Assembly: GCA_031771865.1 (NCBI GenBank)
Contig: JASISA010000025.1
Coordinates: 3,348,001-3,412,000 of the forward strand
Origin: Nothophaeocryptopus gaeumannii
Taxonomy: Eukaryota; Ascomycota; Dothideomycetes; Mycosphaerellales; Mycosphaerellaceae
Direction: 5' to 3'
Length of the DNA: 64,000 bases
The position numbers were made by a program, and so were the translations under genes. Below are positions 11,348-21,663 of the stretch, one piece after another (positions within the stretch are counted from its first letter, which is position 1; the number at the start of each line of letters is the position of its first letter). The notes under the pieces are model-generated. The model worked only from the letters and a program-made list of their open reading frames with translations, ran no database searches and had not been told where the DNA came from.

Positions 11348-11727
11348 GGTTGCTAAAGTTATTGGTTTGCAGTGCTTAGACAGTCCAGGATCGGTGTGTC
11401 TTCAGCTGCGAAAAAAGGACATATGTATAAGGAATTTGCTTTATTCACTCTGACACCTTTCATGGAGTATGAAATGTGGCCTCTCTATTATTCAATGGCT
11501 GTGGCGCTAGAGCAGTACGTCAGTAGTATGTGTGGACCTCTTCACAGAAGGCGAGGCATGAGACTCGTTCGACAATGAAACGAACGAACAGAGTGCGAGA
11601 GGATGTGTACTGATATTCTCATGTATACCTACACATCGCCGCTCTCATCGCTATCCCAATCTCTTCAACATCGCTCCTGATCCCCAAACGCCTCTCATCA
11701 ACCCCGCCCATCCGAGGTCCAGCGCTC
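11348..11727. other. intergenic
   Basis: Contains a 68-codon forward ORF at 11372-11578 with no recognisable features, possibly the missing 5' end of the reverse F-box-like relic, and the 3' flank of the potassium transporter gene. Confidence 0.4.
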
Positions 11728-14098
11728 TTATATCTCTCCCACAAAACCTACCTCAACCAATTTCTCCACTGGCACATTCAACTTCTCAATCTTGCTTCTC
11801 GAATTCTCCCTCACCCAAAGGAACAATCCCAACACCATCCTCTTGACAATATTGTACTTTGGTGAGATGCGCATCTGCTGCTTACCAACGAGATACAACG
11901 ACTGAGTGGCACAAGCATCATCAAGACGGCGAAGACGAGAAGCGGTAAGAGCGTCCATTTCTTCGTTGGAGAAAACTTTCTCGCCGGAAGACGGGGCGGC
12001 TGAGGAGCCTGAAGGTTGGAGGACGCCGCTGATGATGGCTTTGCGGATTTCTTCGTACACAAGGCCGGAGAGGTCGGGTGTGATGACGTGGTCGCCATAC
12101 CCATGACGGATTGTAAGGCGATAGACGTTCTTGACGCTTGTGCGGGTGACTTCGAAGCGATCTTCGTCGGCGACGTGAGGGATGGAGAGAGCGCGCATGT
12201 GCATAAGCACGACAACGTCCATCTGAGCACGGAACTTCTGCAGCCATTGCTCGTAGACTTTGGGCGTGCAAGCGCCAGCTTTGTCGAAGAAGATACCGAT
12301 GCCGTCGATTTCAGCTAGTTCGCCACCGCCGTGTCGGTCTGTGAGGGCCAGATGGCCCTCTGCGCTCTTGACAACTAGGGAGGAGAGTTCGTTCTTCTCT
12401 TTGGCTTCGCAAGTCCACTGCTTCTCTTTGCCGTAGCGCCAGAGTGTGAAGAAGGCGGCAAGAACCGCGGCCAGCATGAGCGTGAACCAGGCGCCATCCG
12501 GGACTTTGGTCATCGAGGAGCTGAGGTAGAGCCCGTCAAAGGTCGCAAATGGAAGCCAGACGAGGAAGACGATAGCGGGATGGATGCGCCAGACGATGAC
12601 GGCCACCAGCGTGACCAAATTGGTCGTAATGAAGGTGACGAGGATAACGCAGACTCCGTAGGCGTGGCCGAGTCGAGTCGTGTTGTTGTAGACTGCAGTG
12701 ACGACGACACAGCCCACCATAAGAAGCCAGTTGGCGAGTGGAATGTAGACTTGGCCGTGATGCGTGGTGCTGGTGTACTTCATCTCGATATGAGGGAAGT
12801 AGCTGGAGTTCATGATTTGTGCTAGGAGCTGGAAGCAAGCAGTAATAGTGGCTTGTGATGCGACGATGGCTGCAAGAATTGCCAGAATCAGCGAAGGCCA
12901 GAACATCCCCGGTGGCACGGTGTTGAAGAATGGGTTCTCCCAGGCCGATGGCTTCACGGACATGTAGGCAGCTTGTCCGATGTACGCGAGCAACAGGCAA
13001 GGATACGCCAAAACGACCCAAGAGAGCTGGACAGCCCGACGGTTGAAGGCACCAACATCAGCGAAGAGACATTCGACTCCGGTAAAGCATAGTAGAATTC
13101 CGCCGAGGCTCTTCCATCCATCAGTGCCTAGACGCACAAAGTACGCACCGGCGAAGTATGGTGAAAACGCTTTGAGCACAGTGTAGTCGTAAACGGCCAA
13201 ATTGTAGATACCGAAGCAGCCGTTCCATACCAGCCAGATGATGACAATCGGGGCAAAGCAGGCCGAGATGCGGTGTACTCCTAGAGGCTGGACAAGGAAG
13301 AGCAGCACAAGAATTGCGCAGGTGACACCAACGATGGTGGACGTAGTGATACTGTCGTCCGCAACGGAAATGCCTTGAATCGCTCCCAGGACAGACTGCG
13401 CCGGAGTCAAGACTCCATCAGCCAGAATCAGACTGACACCAAACATAGCAAAAATCTTGAGCAAGCCGTGGGCAATCGTACTCTTCTCTAGCCAATCTCG
13501 AATACCTCGATTATGCGGGTGGAGTTGGTTGGTTTCGTGTCGTTCCATCTTTATCAGCGAGTGGCCTCTTGGATCACGCTTCATGATGTCGCTGTATCGC
13601 GATAGTAGGGTGTAGATGGCAAAGGTACCACCCTCGCCTTGATCGTCGGCCCGCAAGACGATGAAACAGTACTTGATCGTGACAATAATCGTGAGCGACC
13701 AGATGATGAGGGATACCGCGCCGAGGAGATCAGCCCGAGACGGCTCGCCGGAGAACGTTGACGAGTAGACATAAAGTGGTGAAGTGCCGATGTCACCGTA
13801 AATGACACCGGTTGCCTGATAAGCTAGCCATACCATTGAAAATCCTGTGAAGACCTACAGTTGGATCAGCTTGACTTGGAAGACGAGCCCAACATTGCAT
13901 CGAGCTCGACAGGGGGATGATATTTCATACTTGCTTCTGGCGGTAGTCGCTTTCACGCAGCTTCGGTCCAGATTCTGCGAATGACTCTGCATCTGTCTCG
14001 TGAACAGATATTCTGCGCTTGTAGGCTCCATTCGCGCCGTCTTTCAATCGCGACTGATTGATCGCATCCTCGCTGTACTGAATGTTGCCTTCCATCAT
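11728..14098 (-). CDS. HAK1: HAK/KUP-type high-affinity potassium transporter
   Basis: Two exons, 13931-14098 and 11728-13854, with a 76-nt intron (donor GTATGA, acceptor CTGTAG), predict 764 residues. The start is ATG 14098; the open frame above has only TTG. The family signature VIYGDIGTSPLYV follows the intron directly, then ADDQGEGGTFAIYTLLSRY and GVSLILADGVLTPAQSVLGA, which line the K+ path in KUP/HAK/KT proteins. About 12 hydrophobic membrane spans follow, and a cytoplasmic C-terminal domain of about 220 residues ends the protein. In fungi such carriers take up K+ against a gradient, probably coupled to protons, at the plasma membrane, and transcript levels usually rise in low K+. Length and motifs look normal, with no sign of damage. 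Confidence 0.95.
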
Positions 14099-15020
14099 GT
14101 TGTTGACAAGGACGTGACGGACGAGGGACAAGGAAGAGGAATGAAGGTGCGCGTTCGAGGGCGAGAGACCGAGATAAAGAAAGGGCGACTATACCCACTC
14201 TTTGCCAAGCTGGCCTAGTCCAGACAAAGGTCCGCATGTGAAAGATACACCGGAGCGGTCGGACTGCTCTGCTATTGCGCGTGGCGGCAGGCTTCGAACC
14301 ACGTCTATCCATGTGGCCAGACACGCGGTGTTCGCGCGCGTGCAGAGATAAGATTGCACGACAGGATCCGTCCAGATCTCAGGCTTGGGATATCCGGGGG
14401 AAGAGGATTGCGGGTCTCTGGTCGGCAACGTCTCATCCTTTTGTGCGCGATTTTCTACTCCAATCTGGTGTCAAGTTGCGCACATGGTTGTTGGGACCAT
14501 GCCGGATTCGATGCGGGATTTCGGGCGACTGGGCTGGCAGCCGAGCCGTGGGAACTTCACCCCATCTTCATGCGAGTCGAAGTCGTGTTACCATTGACGC
14601 TTGGAAGGCGGAAGATAATGCAGTACGCCGTACGTATTCTGGTCATTGAATTGACATATCCGGGCTTTCTTTGTCTGTTGACATATGTCGAGAGTGGAAT
14701 AGAGTTTGGGTTGAGGTTCGGGCCTTCCCATGCTGGCGGGCTCAGCAAATAGTCCGTGCCCCCATATTGTCTCACTTCCAGGCACTCTCGCCACTTCGTA
14801 TAGCTCCATAAACACTGTCCATCTCTGACCAAAGTCTTTGATCAATCGCATCTCTTGAAGATATTGATCGCTTACATATAATGTCCATAGAGCCCTGAAT
14901 AATGCTGAGGCTCGCCCAGCGCAACCTATAACGCTCGCGGTACATATAGGTGCCCGGCCCGGGAAACGCGCCCAGCGGATTCCCTTTACGTCGCATTTCA
15001 CAACTTCAGTACTACGAAGA
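14099..15020. other. intergenic
   Basis: About 920 bp upstream of the potassium transporter. ORFs 14275-14752 (+) and 14557-15001 (-) overlap heavily and have no domain signature. From about 14980 the DNA turns more AT-rich towards the HAD relic. Confidence 0.45.
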
Positions 15021-15205
15021 TGAACATCTTTTCTCTAACGAACGACGAAGGAATTTGCTGTAGAAGGGCGCAAAATTTAGGGCTATATAAGACTCTAGGT
15101 AATTTGCACAACTCCTTGCTACATATTAGGAAACCAACTTCTTACTTACCTAACCGTAAAGCTCCAAATTATACTACTATAGCTTCCGTAGTACCTTGGA
15201 CGCAA

Positions 15206-15340
15206 GTCAAAGCGCTCTCCTTCGACATTTTCGGCACTCTCGTCGACTAGGAGAACGGCATCGCTTTAGCCGCACGCGCAATAGCTATTGGGATAGACGT
15301 GATAGACGCGATTGTTGGAGGCGCAACGCCCGGGCGATAG
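15206..15340 (+). pseudogene. N-terminal relic of a haloacid dehalogenase-type hydrolase
   Basis: The frame reads VKALSFDIFGTLVD, then TAG at 15248-15250, then ENGIALAARAIAIG and a second TAG at 15338-15340. The first segment is the Asp nucleophile motif (DxFGTxxD) at the start of type II haloacid dehalogenases, where the residue after LVD is normally Trp. The stop therefore fits TGG to TAG, a C-to-T change on the opposite strand at CpA, the direction produced by repeat-induced point mutation in ascomycetes. No further HAD motifs are readable downstream. The 15,030-15,190 bp ahead is AT-rich. Only the N-terminal 45 codons remain, so this is a dead fragment. Confidence 0.7.
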
Positions 15341-15853
15341 GCGATCTAAAGGTACTCATTATGACGGTGACGTGTCTATGCGAATCAGTAGTATACAGAT
15401 GCTACGCTTTAGGGATGCATGTCACATTCATCTTGCGAGCGAAATGGGGTGAATCATGGAGAGATGGAGAAAGCTTGAGCCGAGGGATGAGGACACAGCT
15501 GGAGCTTGTAAGCCGGCTGTATGCGGCATTGAGTGTCTGCACGTCAGGTGGGCAGGCAATAGACCAGGTACAAAAAGATGCTTCAAATCTATACAATTAA
15601 ATGCTCAAATAGTGGGTGCAGAACTATGTCGCCGATGCGCCTTGCTATGCCCATTGCCTGAAGTGCCGTTGTGCACAAACGGATTCTGGTTGTTCTTCAG
15701 CTCTCTCTTTGCTGCGTCTAAAAAGAGAGATCCCCAGTCACCTCGCTCGGGAGGGGGAGGCGGCGCTGTCAGTGTCGTCTGCTCGTCCATCGAAGTATAA
15801 GATACTGTGCCCTGTCCAACGCCGTTACGCCCTCGTGTCTCATTAGCGCTTTC
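15341..15853. other. intergenic
   Basis: Holds ORFs on both strands (15402-15846) that overlap and show no recognisable protein; no HAD motifs continue here. Likely 3' flank of VPS26. Confidence 0.4.
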
Positions 15854-16792
15854 CTAGCTGGCCTGGATTTCCTTGGCCTGCTGAGTCGCGAGTGCATTAT
15901 TCTCCGGAGCCTGCCGGTAGAGTACGATCTCGCTTTGTTTGAAGTATCGCCGCGCATCCTCGTCAATCAGCACCAGCGACAAGTAGTATCGCGTGCTGTA
16001 CTTCTTGTTGACATCTCGGAAGGTTGGGGTGAGGTCGAAGCCGCCTAGGAACAACCGGATCGGAATGGTCTCGCCTCTCGAGGGAGAGCCGTCCATGATC
16101 TCGAATCGCACCAGTGTCTCCGATTCGTTGTATTGGTTCGGCGGTACGCCTGTCGTCTCTCGCCGTATTATTGACAGCTCCATGTGCCGTATCTTTAACC
16201 GCACCAGCAGGAAGTAGATGCGCCCCACGATCACGTCCTTCAGATGATACTTGCTCTTGCTGTATTCAAACTCTATGTGCAAGCAGTCCTCGATTCCAAC
16301 ATCCATCTTGATCACGCTGTTGCTCTCCGGTGGCTGCCTGTAGGAGTACACCCAGAGGTCCTTTTCGCGCACCACATCTGCCATCCGCCGCGATACGGTC
16401 ACTCTAAGAAAGTATCGGAGCTTGACGTTGATGCCGTGATATGACTCGTATGGCTTTTCGACATTCTTGAAGGCGAACGGCAGTGTCACGGGGTGTTGTA
16501 GCTCGCCAGGTGCTGCTAGCTCGGTCTGCAGTGATAGGAACTCGTGGTGGGTGCCGCGGTCGAAGAACATCTCGATAGTGCCAATGAACTGCACCTTGAT
16601 GCCGGTATGCTCCAGTCGCTTGCCATCTTTCGGGCGTATGGTGACGGCGCCCTTGACCGTCTCTCCGTCCAGATACAACGGGCACTTCTCGCGGCGGTTC
16701 TTGTCGAGCTTGGCGTCTACTGTTGGTCGGTCGTCGGTGTTGTCGAGGACGATGTCAATGTCCAACGGCGTCGAGAAGGAGAAGAGGGACAT
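15854..16792 (-). CDS. VPS26: retromer subunit VPS26
   Basis: Single exon, 312 residues, with start ATG at 16792 and stop TAG at 15854. The arrestin-like fold of VPS26 is clear from the start: LFSFSTPLDIDIVLDN, then EKCPLYLDGETVKGAVTIRP, GIKVQFIGTIEMFFDRG, LRYFLRVTVSRR, and IELRY-like downstream strands including MDVGIEDCLHIEFEYSKSKY, where the family binds VPS35. VPS26 with VPS29 and VPS35 forms the retromer core, which returns receptors and other membrane cargo from endosomes to the trans-Golgi. Length matches other fungal orthologues and the C-terminus is a short variable tail. No introns or anomalies. It is divergent from the homocysteine methyltransferase gene across a 494-bp gap. Confidence 0.97.
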   Translation of the reverse strand: MSLFSFSTPLDIDIVLDNTDDRPTVDAKLDKNRREKCPLYLDGETVKGAVTIRPKDGKRLEHTGIKVQFIGTIEMFFDRGTHHEFLSLQTELAAPGELQHPVTLPFAFKNVEKPYESYHGINVKLRYFLRVTVSRRMADVVREKDLWVYSYRQPPESNSVIKMDVGIEDCLHIEFEYSKSKYHLKDVIVGRIYFLLVRLKIRHMELSIIRRETTGVPPNQYNESETLVRFEIMDGSPSRGETIPIRLFLGGFDLTPTFRDVNKKYSTRYYLSLVLIDEDARRYFKQSEIVLYRQAPENNALATQQAKEIQAS

Positions 16793-17286
16793 GGCGTTGG
16801 CCCTTGGTTGTGTCCGAGTGTGGGCGTGGTATGCGATCTTATTGTCTGCGCTGTTTCGTAGCCCGGTCGATAAGTGGAGTGCACTCCAGCTGCTTTACAA
16901 GCCTGAGGCAACAACAAACAACAAGTTGCTCCTGCTCTCCCATCCACGAGCAAGAACCTTGATGGCCGCTCCAACAACTTCACTTCATCATGCATCAACT
17001 GTGTAATGACCTCTGTCACCTACTATAGACACCGATAATGTCCCAGAGGCCGTCGTGATAACTGACACGATGGCTTCCACTGCACGCTTCGTGTGGAGGC
17101 CGTTACCGGACAGTCGTCGGCAGAGTAGGGAGGCATTTTCACCATTCATATTACATCTTCCCTACCTACTCACCCGGACAATCACAGCCGTCTGACTGAA
17201 CCTTGAGACCTCATTTTGTCCCCCTGACATTCCACTGACAGTATACAGCTGACCTCCCCTGAGATCTTGATTGAGAACTCACCACA
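16793..17286. other. divergent promoter region of VPS26 and the methyltransferase gene
   Basis: 494 bp between two divergent start codons. Short ORFs are present only as extensions of the VPS26 antisense frames. No specific operator was identified. Confidence 0.5.
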
Positions 17287-18276
17287 ATGCTCGCGAAAGA
17301 CGAGTTCATTTACATGTTGGAGAAGGAGCAGACACTGATACTGGACGGAGCACTGGCGACTGAACTGGAGATCCGTGGCCATAACTTAAACCACCCGCTC
17401 TGGTCAGCGTTGATCTTAAGGGACGATGCATCCAGCATTGGAAAAGTGCATCTCGATTACTACGAGGCAGGCGCGAATGTGGCTATCACAGCATCTTATC
17501 AAGCGGCGACAGCTGGCTTGACGCAGCACGTTGGCGTCGACGAAGATGGAGGCAAAGCCTTAATCAGACGTAGCGTTGAAGTCGCCCGTGAAGCTCGGGA
17601 TTCCTGCAAGACTACCATAGAAATCGCGAAAGGGAGAGCTTTGTGGGTTGCTGGAAGCGTTGGACCATATGGAGCATATCTTGCAGATGGGTCTGAGTAT
17701 CGAGGTGATTACCACCGGAATCTCGAAGAATTCAAAGACTTCCACCGGCCACGGATTCAAGCGCTGCTCGAAGCTGGAGTCGACCTGCTCGCGTTGGAGA
17801 CTATTCCCAAGCTCCATGAGATACAGGCATTGCTGGAGCTACTAGCCAACGAATTCCCGAGCGCGATTGCGTGGTTGAGCTGCACTATGAGAGATGCTGA
17901 GCATCTCAGTGACGGCACTCCGTGGCGAGATGTGCTTGAGCTCGTCAATAAGTACGATTCTCACATCGTAGCCTTCGGCATCAACTGCGTCCCGTTTGCT
18001 ACCAGCAGCAAAGCTCTAGAGAACATACAGAAGCTTACCCAGCTGCCTCTCGTATGCTACCCAAACTCTGGCGAGACATGGGACGCCACAACGAATACTT
18101 GGCATGGCGAACGCCCAGACGATGCCATTGCTGGCGAGGATCATAGCAGTCCTGCGCCAAAATTCTCCACAGAGCTTAACAGCTGGTATGCGAATGGGGC
18201 GAAGCTGATAGGAGGCTGCTGCCGGACTGGGCCATCCTTTGTCAAAGCTGTCCACGCTCACTTCCACAAACAATGA
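17287..18276 (+). CDS. homocysteine S-methyltransferase
   Basis: Intronless, 329 residues. It is a (beta/alpha)8 homocysteine S-methyltransferase of the MmuM/Mht1/Sam4 type, which moves a methyl group from S-methylmethionine or S-adenosylmethionine to homocysteine to make methionine. The active-site zinc ligands are seen as Cys234 in FGINC and Cys311-Cys312 in LIGGCCRTGP. Other family elements are LILDGALATELE near the N-terminus, ITASYQA, VAGSVGPYGAYLADGSEYRG and LALETIPKLHE. The enzyme is cytosolic and sits in the methionine cycle. Mht1 and Sam4 differ in methyl donor and cannot be told apart here. Confidence 0.93.
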   Translation: MLAKDEFIYMLEKEQTLILDGALATELEIRGHNLNHPLWSALILRDDASSIGKVHLDYYEAGANVAITASYQAATAGLTQHVGVDEDGGKALIRRSVEVAREARDSCKTTIEIAKGRALWVAGSVGPYGAYLADGSEYRGDYHRNLEEFKDFHRPRIQALLEAGVDLLALETIPKLHEIQALLELLANEFPSAIAWLSCTMRDAEHLSDGTPWRDVLELVNKYDSHIVAFGINCVPFATSSKALENIQKLTQLPLVCYPNSGETWDATTNTWHGERPDDAIAGEDHSSPAPKFSTELNSWYANGAKLIGGCCRTGPSFVKAVHAHFHKQ

Positions 18277-18615
18277 GCTCGGCACTCGATATGCTTCAAG
18301 ACAGCTTCAGTTCTGCATGGTCTCCGACCCGGCTCGCTCAATTTGAGTCGTCGCGGCGCCGGAAGCTGTAGTCACTCTCTGCGGTACCTGCGCTAGTGAA
18401 ATTGCGTGACGAAAGACCCCGCGAACAAGAGAGACAGCTATCCAATGGCGACATATACAAGATAGATTTGGCGAACAAAGAGACGAGCTGCTGGTTCTGA
18501 TATACAGCTTCACGACCTCACTGTTTCTAGTTGGCAGGTTTCTGGGCATCGACTATACCACTGAATCGATCTCATATTGCACTCATACCAGCCTTCAGTC
18601 CTACTTCTTGGCAAC
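18277..18615. other. intergenic, 5' region of the carbonic anhydrase gene
   Basis: 339 bp between two forward genes. No coding sequence seen; it should hold the 3' UTR of the methyltransferase and the promoter of the carbonic anhydrase. Confidence 0.5.
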
Positions 18616-19257
18616 ATGGCAACCAGCAACAAAGTCGATGCGCCAACCGCAAATCAGCAGAACTTGATCGATTCGAATGAGAAGTATGCGTCCTCGTTCA
18701 CTGAGGGCCATCTGGCCCTGCCACCAGCCAAGAAGTACCTCGTGGGTATGCAAATCGTCAAACTTCGACCATATATCAGTTACAGAGGCTCACAAAATCT
18801 ACAGTTACCTGCATGGACGCTCGCATCGACCCCAAGAGCGCCTTCGGCATCAATCTAGGCGACGCCCACGTCATCCGCAACGCAGGCGGGAACGCTAAAG
18901 ACGCTCTGCGTTCCATCCTCATTAGCCAACACCTCCTCGGAACTCGCGAGATCATCCTCGTCAAACACGTACTCTCCCCCTACCACCCCTTCAAGCCCCC
19001 TCCCACTAACATCTCTGTCGTAGACCGGCTGCGGCATGCTCACATTCGCCAACTCCGACGCCTTGAAAGTCGTCGCTCAGAACGTCGGCACGGGCGTCCT
19101 CGCTTCGACGTATGATTTTCAGCCTTTCCCGGATTTGGAGAAGGCTGTGAAGGATGATGTGGAGTGGTTGGGGGATCATAGTGCGCTAATCAAGGACACT
19201 GCGATCAGTGGGTGGGTCTATGAGGTTGAGACGGGGAAGACCAAGCAGATTGTTTGA
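18616..19257 (+). CDS. beta-type carbonic anhydrase
   Basis: Three exons, 18616-18745, 18805-18968 and 19024-19257, separated by introns of 59 and 55 nt (donors GGTATGC and GTACTC, acceptors CTACAG and TCGTAG); product 175 residues. All beta-class zinc ligands are present: Cys46 and the active-site Asp48-Arg50 dyad in VTCMDARID, then His98 and Cys101 in KHTGCG. The second intron falls precisely between His98 and the TGCG turn. NAGGNAKDALRS matches the conserved helix after the first ligand. The short length (about 170-180) places it in the small, Cab-like clade. The enzyme interconverts CO2 and bicarbonate, supporting carboxylation and pH control. It has no targeting peptide, so it is likely cytosolic. 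Confidence 0.93.
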
Positions 19258-20226
19258 TCGAAGAGAGCTTTTCGAGTAGGTTGGATGGATTGTGTGTATC
19301 TGTGAGAGAGGGTTATTTTGGAAAGGATGTGCGGAGATTGTGTATTGTGTATTGTCTCTGTGTGTAATGGATGTGCAAAGTTTGCGTGAGGATATGTAAC
19401 GAGACACGAAGGGCAGGCAATTCTGTACGAGCCCACTTCAGCCTTCGAAAGACGTCAAATTTTTCAATCCGAATTTGCCTTTTGGTGGCCTCTGACAAAG
19501 GCCCTAGGGTGGCACATTCGTGTAGTAAGTTTTAAGACGAGTTTCAATGTCGTGGTGAGTCGTATCGAAGGCACCAGTAATCGACTCACTTACGATAGAG
19601 CTTTCTCTGTCAGGAGGCAGAGCGTCATGGAATAGCCCTTGGTGACACCCTACATGGCGCGATGATATCTCTAAGCTCACCGGTCTGGACTATACGGATG
19701 GCTTGACACTATCGTAGCTCGAGATGCTAGGGTGCCGAGGGAGTTGCCTTCTCCAGCTGCCTTCAGAGAGACGGACAACGAGAGAACATCTAGTGTGGTT
19801 ATATGCATCAGGACATGCCACCTAGCGAAAACTTGCTTGCTTGACAATTCGCTTCCAGCTTTGTTAAGCCACTTGATCTCTGCAGCATGTTTTCCTTTCG
19901 TCATTATGCTGTGCAGATCGAGGACCACGTCAACGAGAAGCATCATCACCGTGATGCTTTCGGCAGGGTCACACAAGCATATCGCCTTTCCCATTACTCA
20001 GGCTGGTTTCTCGACCCAGTGGACGGTCGACTGACACCATTTAGAGTCCAAAGGGCAGGGTCGCTGGAGAACAGGATGGCTTGGTGTCTGATTGTCGCGT
20101 CTAAAATGTGCACCATGTACCCAATCTTATTGTTTTTCTGTATAACAGGCACCGTTGCGGTGCTGCTGCTCGTAGGCCTTACTTTCAGCGGTGTGAAGTA
20201 GACATGACAAGACAGATGTTGACATG
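19258..20226. other. intergenic with a hydrophobic small ORF
   Basis: About 970 bp. The ORF 19887-20201 ends with a hydrophobic stretch (ILLFFCITGTVAVLLLVG) that could be a membrane helix, but its upstream part is unconvincing and there is no family match. Otherwise nothing is recognisable. Confidence 0.4.
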
Positions 20227-21081
20227 TGATGTAGATATTGACGCCTAATAACCTCGGTGGCGAGGTGCGCAATGGCGGCAACTACGATCCCATATTGTAT
20301 CGGGAGTGCAAGTACCCCAAGGCTGCAGGAAACGCCGTTGAAAATGAACCCAGCAACGTCTCAGGGGTCAGTGAAGCTGAGGACAGTCCGCTGCTTCCTG
20401 CATACTCCATCACAGAGCAAGACGTCGAAATTGGGGGTCACAATCCATGCCTCAACACTTTCCCGAGACCTCGGCGAGACAAGTTGCTGGGCTGGTACTG
20501 ATCAGGGATTCAAAGATGACACCATGTCTGAACGACTGCTTGGACCAAGGAATCTTTGCTTTCTGGACGATGCTGTGGATCATGATAGCGACACGCCGCC
20601 ATATCGTACCCGCCTGGTCACGGACTGAGCTGCAGAGAACAGCCATGTGCTAAACCCAGTATACGTCTTCTTGTCCTTCACGCGCAAGCATTTCTCTGTG
20701 CCAAACGAATCCGACCAAAGAGTCTGGAACGGCGTGTCGGCTCAAGTAGATTTATTTGGACTGGGTGCTAGGGCGGCGGTCCAAGATTGGCAGGCGCTCA
20801 CCATATTAGGTATCAAAGCTGCGCGCGCGGCGAATGTGCCTGCATTCTGGCCTGACTTCAAATGCTGCCAGAAAGACGACGCGGATGCAGGTCTGAAATC
20901 TGGCGGGAAGGCTGACATTTATCGGATCTCCGACATGGTCCGGGCAGCTCATTCCATGATCGTCGCTCTTGGCGCATCAAGAGACAATCGAGAACAGTCG
21001 TACAGTGACGCTGTGAAGTCGACCTGGTTTGAAGCATGGGACAAGCGAGTCTGGACCGTTCCCGTGGCTTTCTTGTGCTGA
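20227..21081 (+). pseudogene. broken HET-like (heterokaryon-incompatibility-type) gene
   Basis: Coding-like sequence runs through two frames. Frame one (to TGA 20499-20501) gives LLPAYSITEQDVEIGGHNP and ends LLGWY. The next frame picks up at about 20,490 as TMSERLLGPRNLCFLDDA and DSDTPPYRTRLVTD, meets a TGA at 20626-20628, then continues in the same frame as NPVYVFLSFTRKHF, ILGIKAARAANVPAFWPDF and RISDMVRAAHSMIVALGAS to RVWTVPVAFLC. The last block, with a W-D-x-R-x-W-T motif after an LxI-x-AARA segment, resembles fungal HET-like proteins. One single-base frameshift plus one nonsense codon points to a pseudogene. I have not found an intact 5' end, and the 3' end beyond 21081 is uncertain. Assignment to HET-like proteins is from memory of the motif pattern. 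Confidence 0.5.
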
Positions 21082-21663
21082 CGCTCTACACTCTCGTGGA
21101 CACTTTCACCATGACTGCCACTGCCTTCTACGCAGAGCGTCCGCCGACAGCGGTCATGGTCTGTAACGGTGAAGGCGGCATGCAGCGGGCCATTTTGTGC
21201 TCGTACGAATGGCAGACAGAACTCTTCGTCCGTGAGACGGTGGTCTGGATGAAGACATTGGTCCTGGAGAGGATGAGCAGGGTGAATCGCTTCGCATTCT
21301 GTCTGACCCGAGAGGGAAGGGAGACTCCTTGCGCAAATTAAGAGCCCGCTGGTGAGGATTGAATCTCTTCAAGGAGAAATATCGATGTGAGGTTTGTGTC
21401 GAAGTGATGGAGGACGGCGAGAGGTCGCGTCGCGTGTCGACCGGGATCTGGCGGGGCACGGATCGAAGCGGAAGCTTCCAGTCTTCGGTGGCATTGAGGC
21501 ATGACGTTGAGGTTGAAGACGCTCTCTATATTTCTTTTCAGAAAATATACATGTAAGCTGCTCACTCATACAACTAATCGACCACCTTACGAAGCAAATA
21601 ACATTCCAAGTCCAATCTTACCCGGACCGTTGACCAGAAGAGAGAAAAAAAAAAAAAACCACG
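21082..21663. other. intergenic, 5' region of the epimerase gene
   Basis: Overlapping ORFs (21036-21341 +, 21154-21459 -) have no recognised domain and may include the decayed 3' end of the HET-like gene. The last bases include a 14-A run directly before the start codon. Confidence 0.4.
21645..21658 (+). repeat. A14 homopolymer in the 5' leader
   Basis: Fourteen consecutive A at 21645-21658, six nucleotides upstream of the ATG at 21664. It is in the leader and is likely to vary in length between isolates or be miscalled by some sequencing methods. Confidence 0.8.

Noticed and set aside
11372..11578. 68-codon forward ORF between the F-box-like relic and the transporter
   Set aside because: Short, unrecognised and lying where the reverse relic's 5' end would be expected.
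14280..14300. Reverse-strand GGTTCGAAGCC resembling a tRNA B box
   Set aside because: The flanks do not form a T-arm stem or a cloverleaf and there is no matching A box at the right distance.
14275..15001. Pair of overlapping 124-137 codon ORFs upstream of the potassium transporter
   Set aside because: They overlap on opposite strands over most of their length with no domain in either, and are likely the transporter's promoter region.
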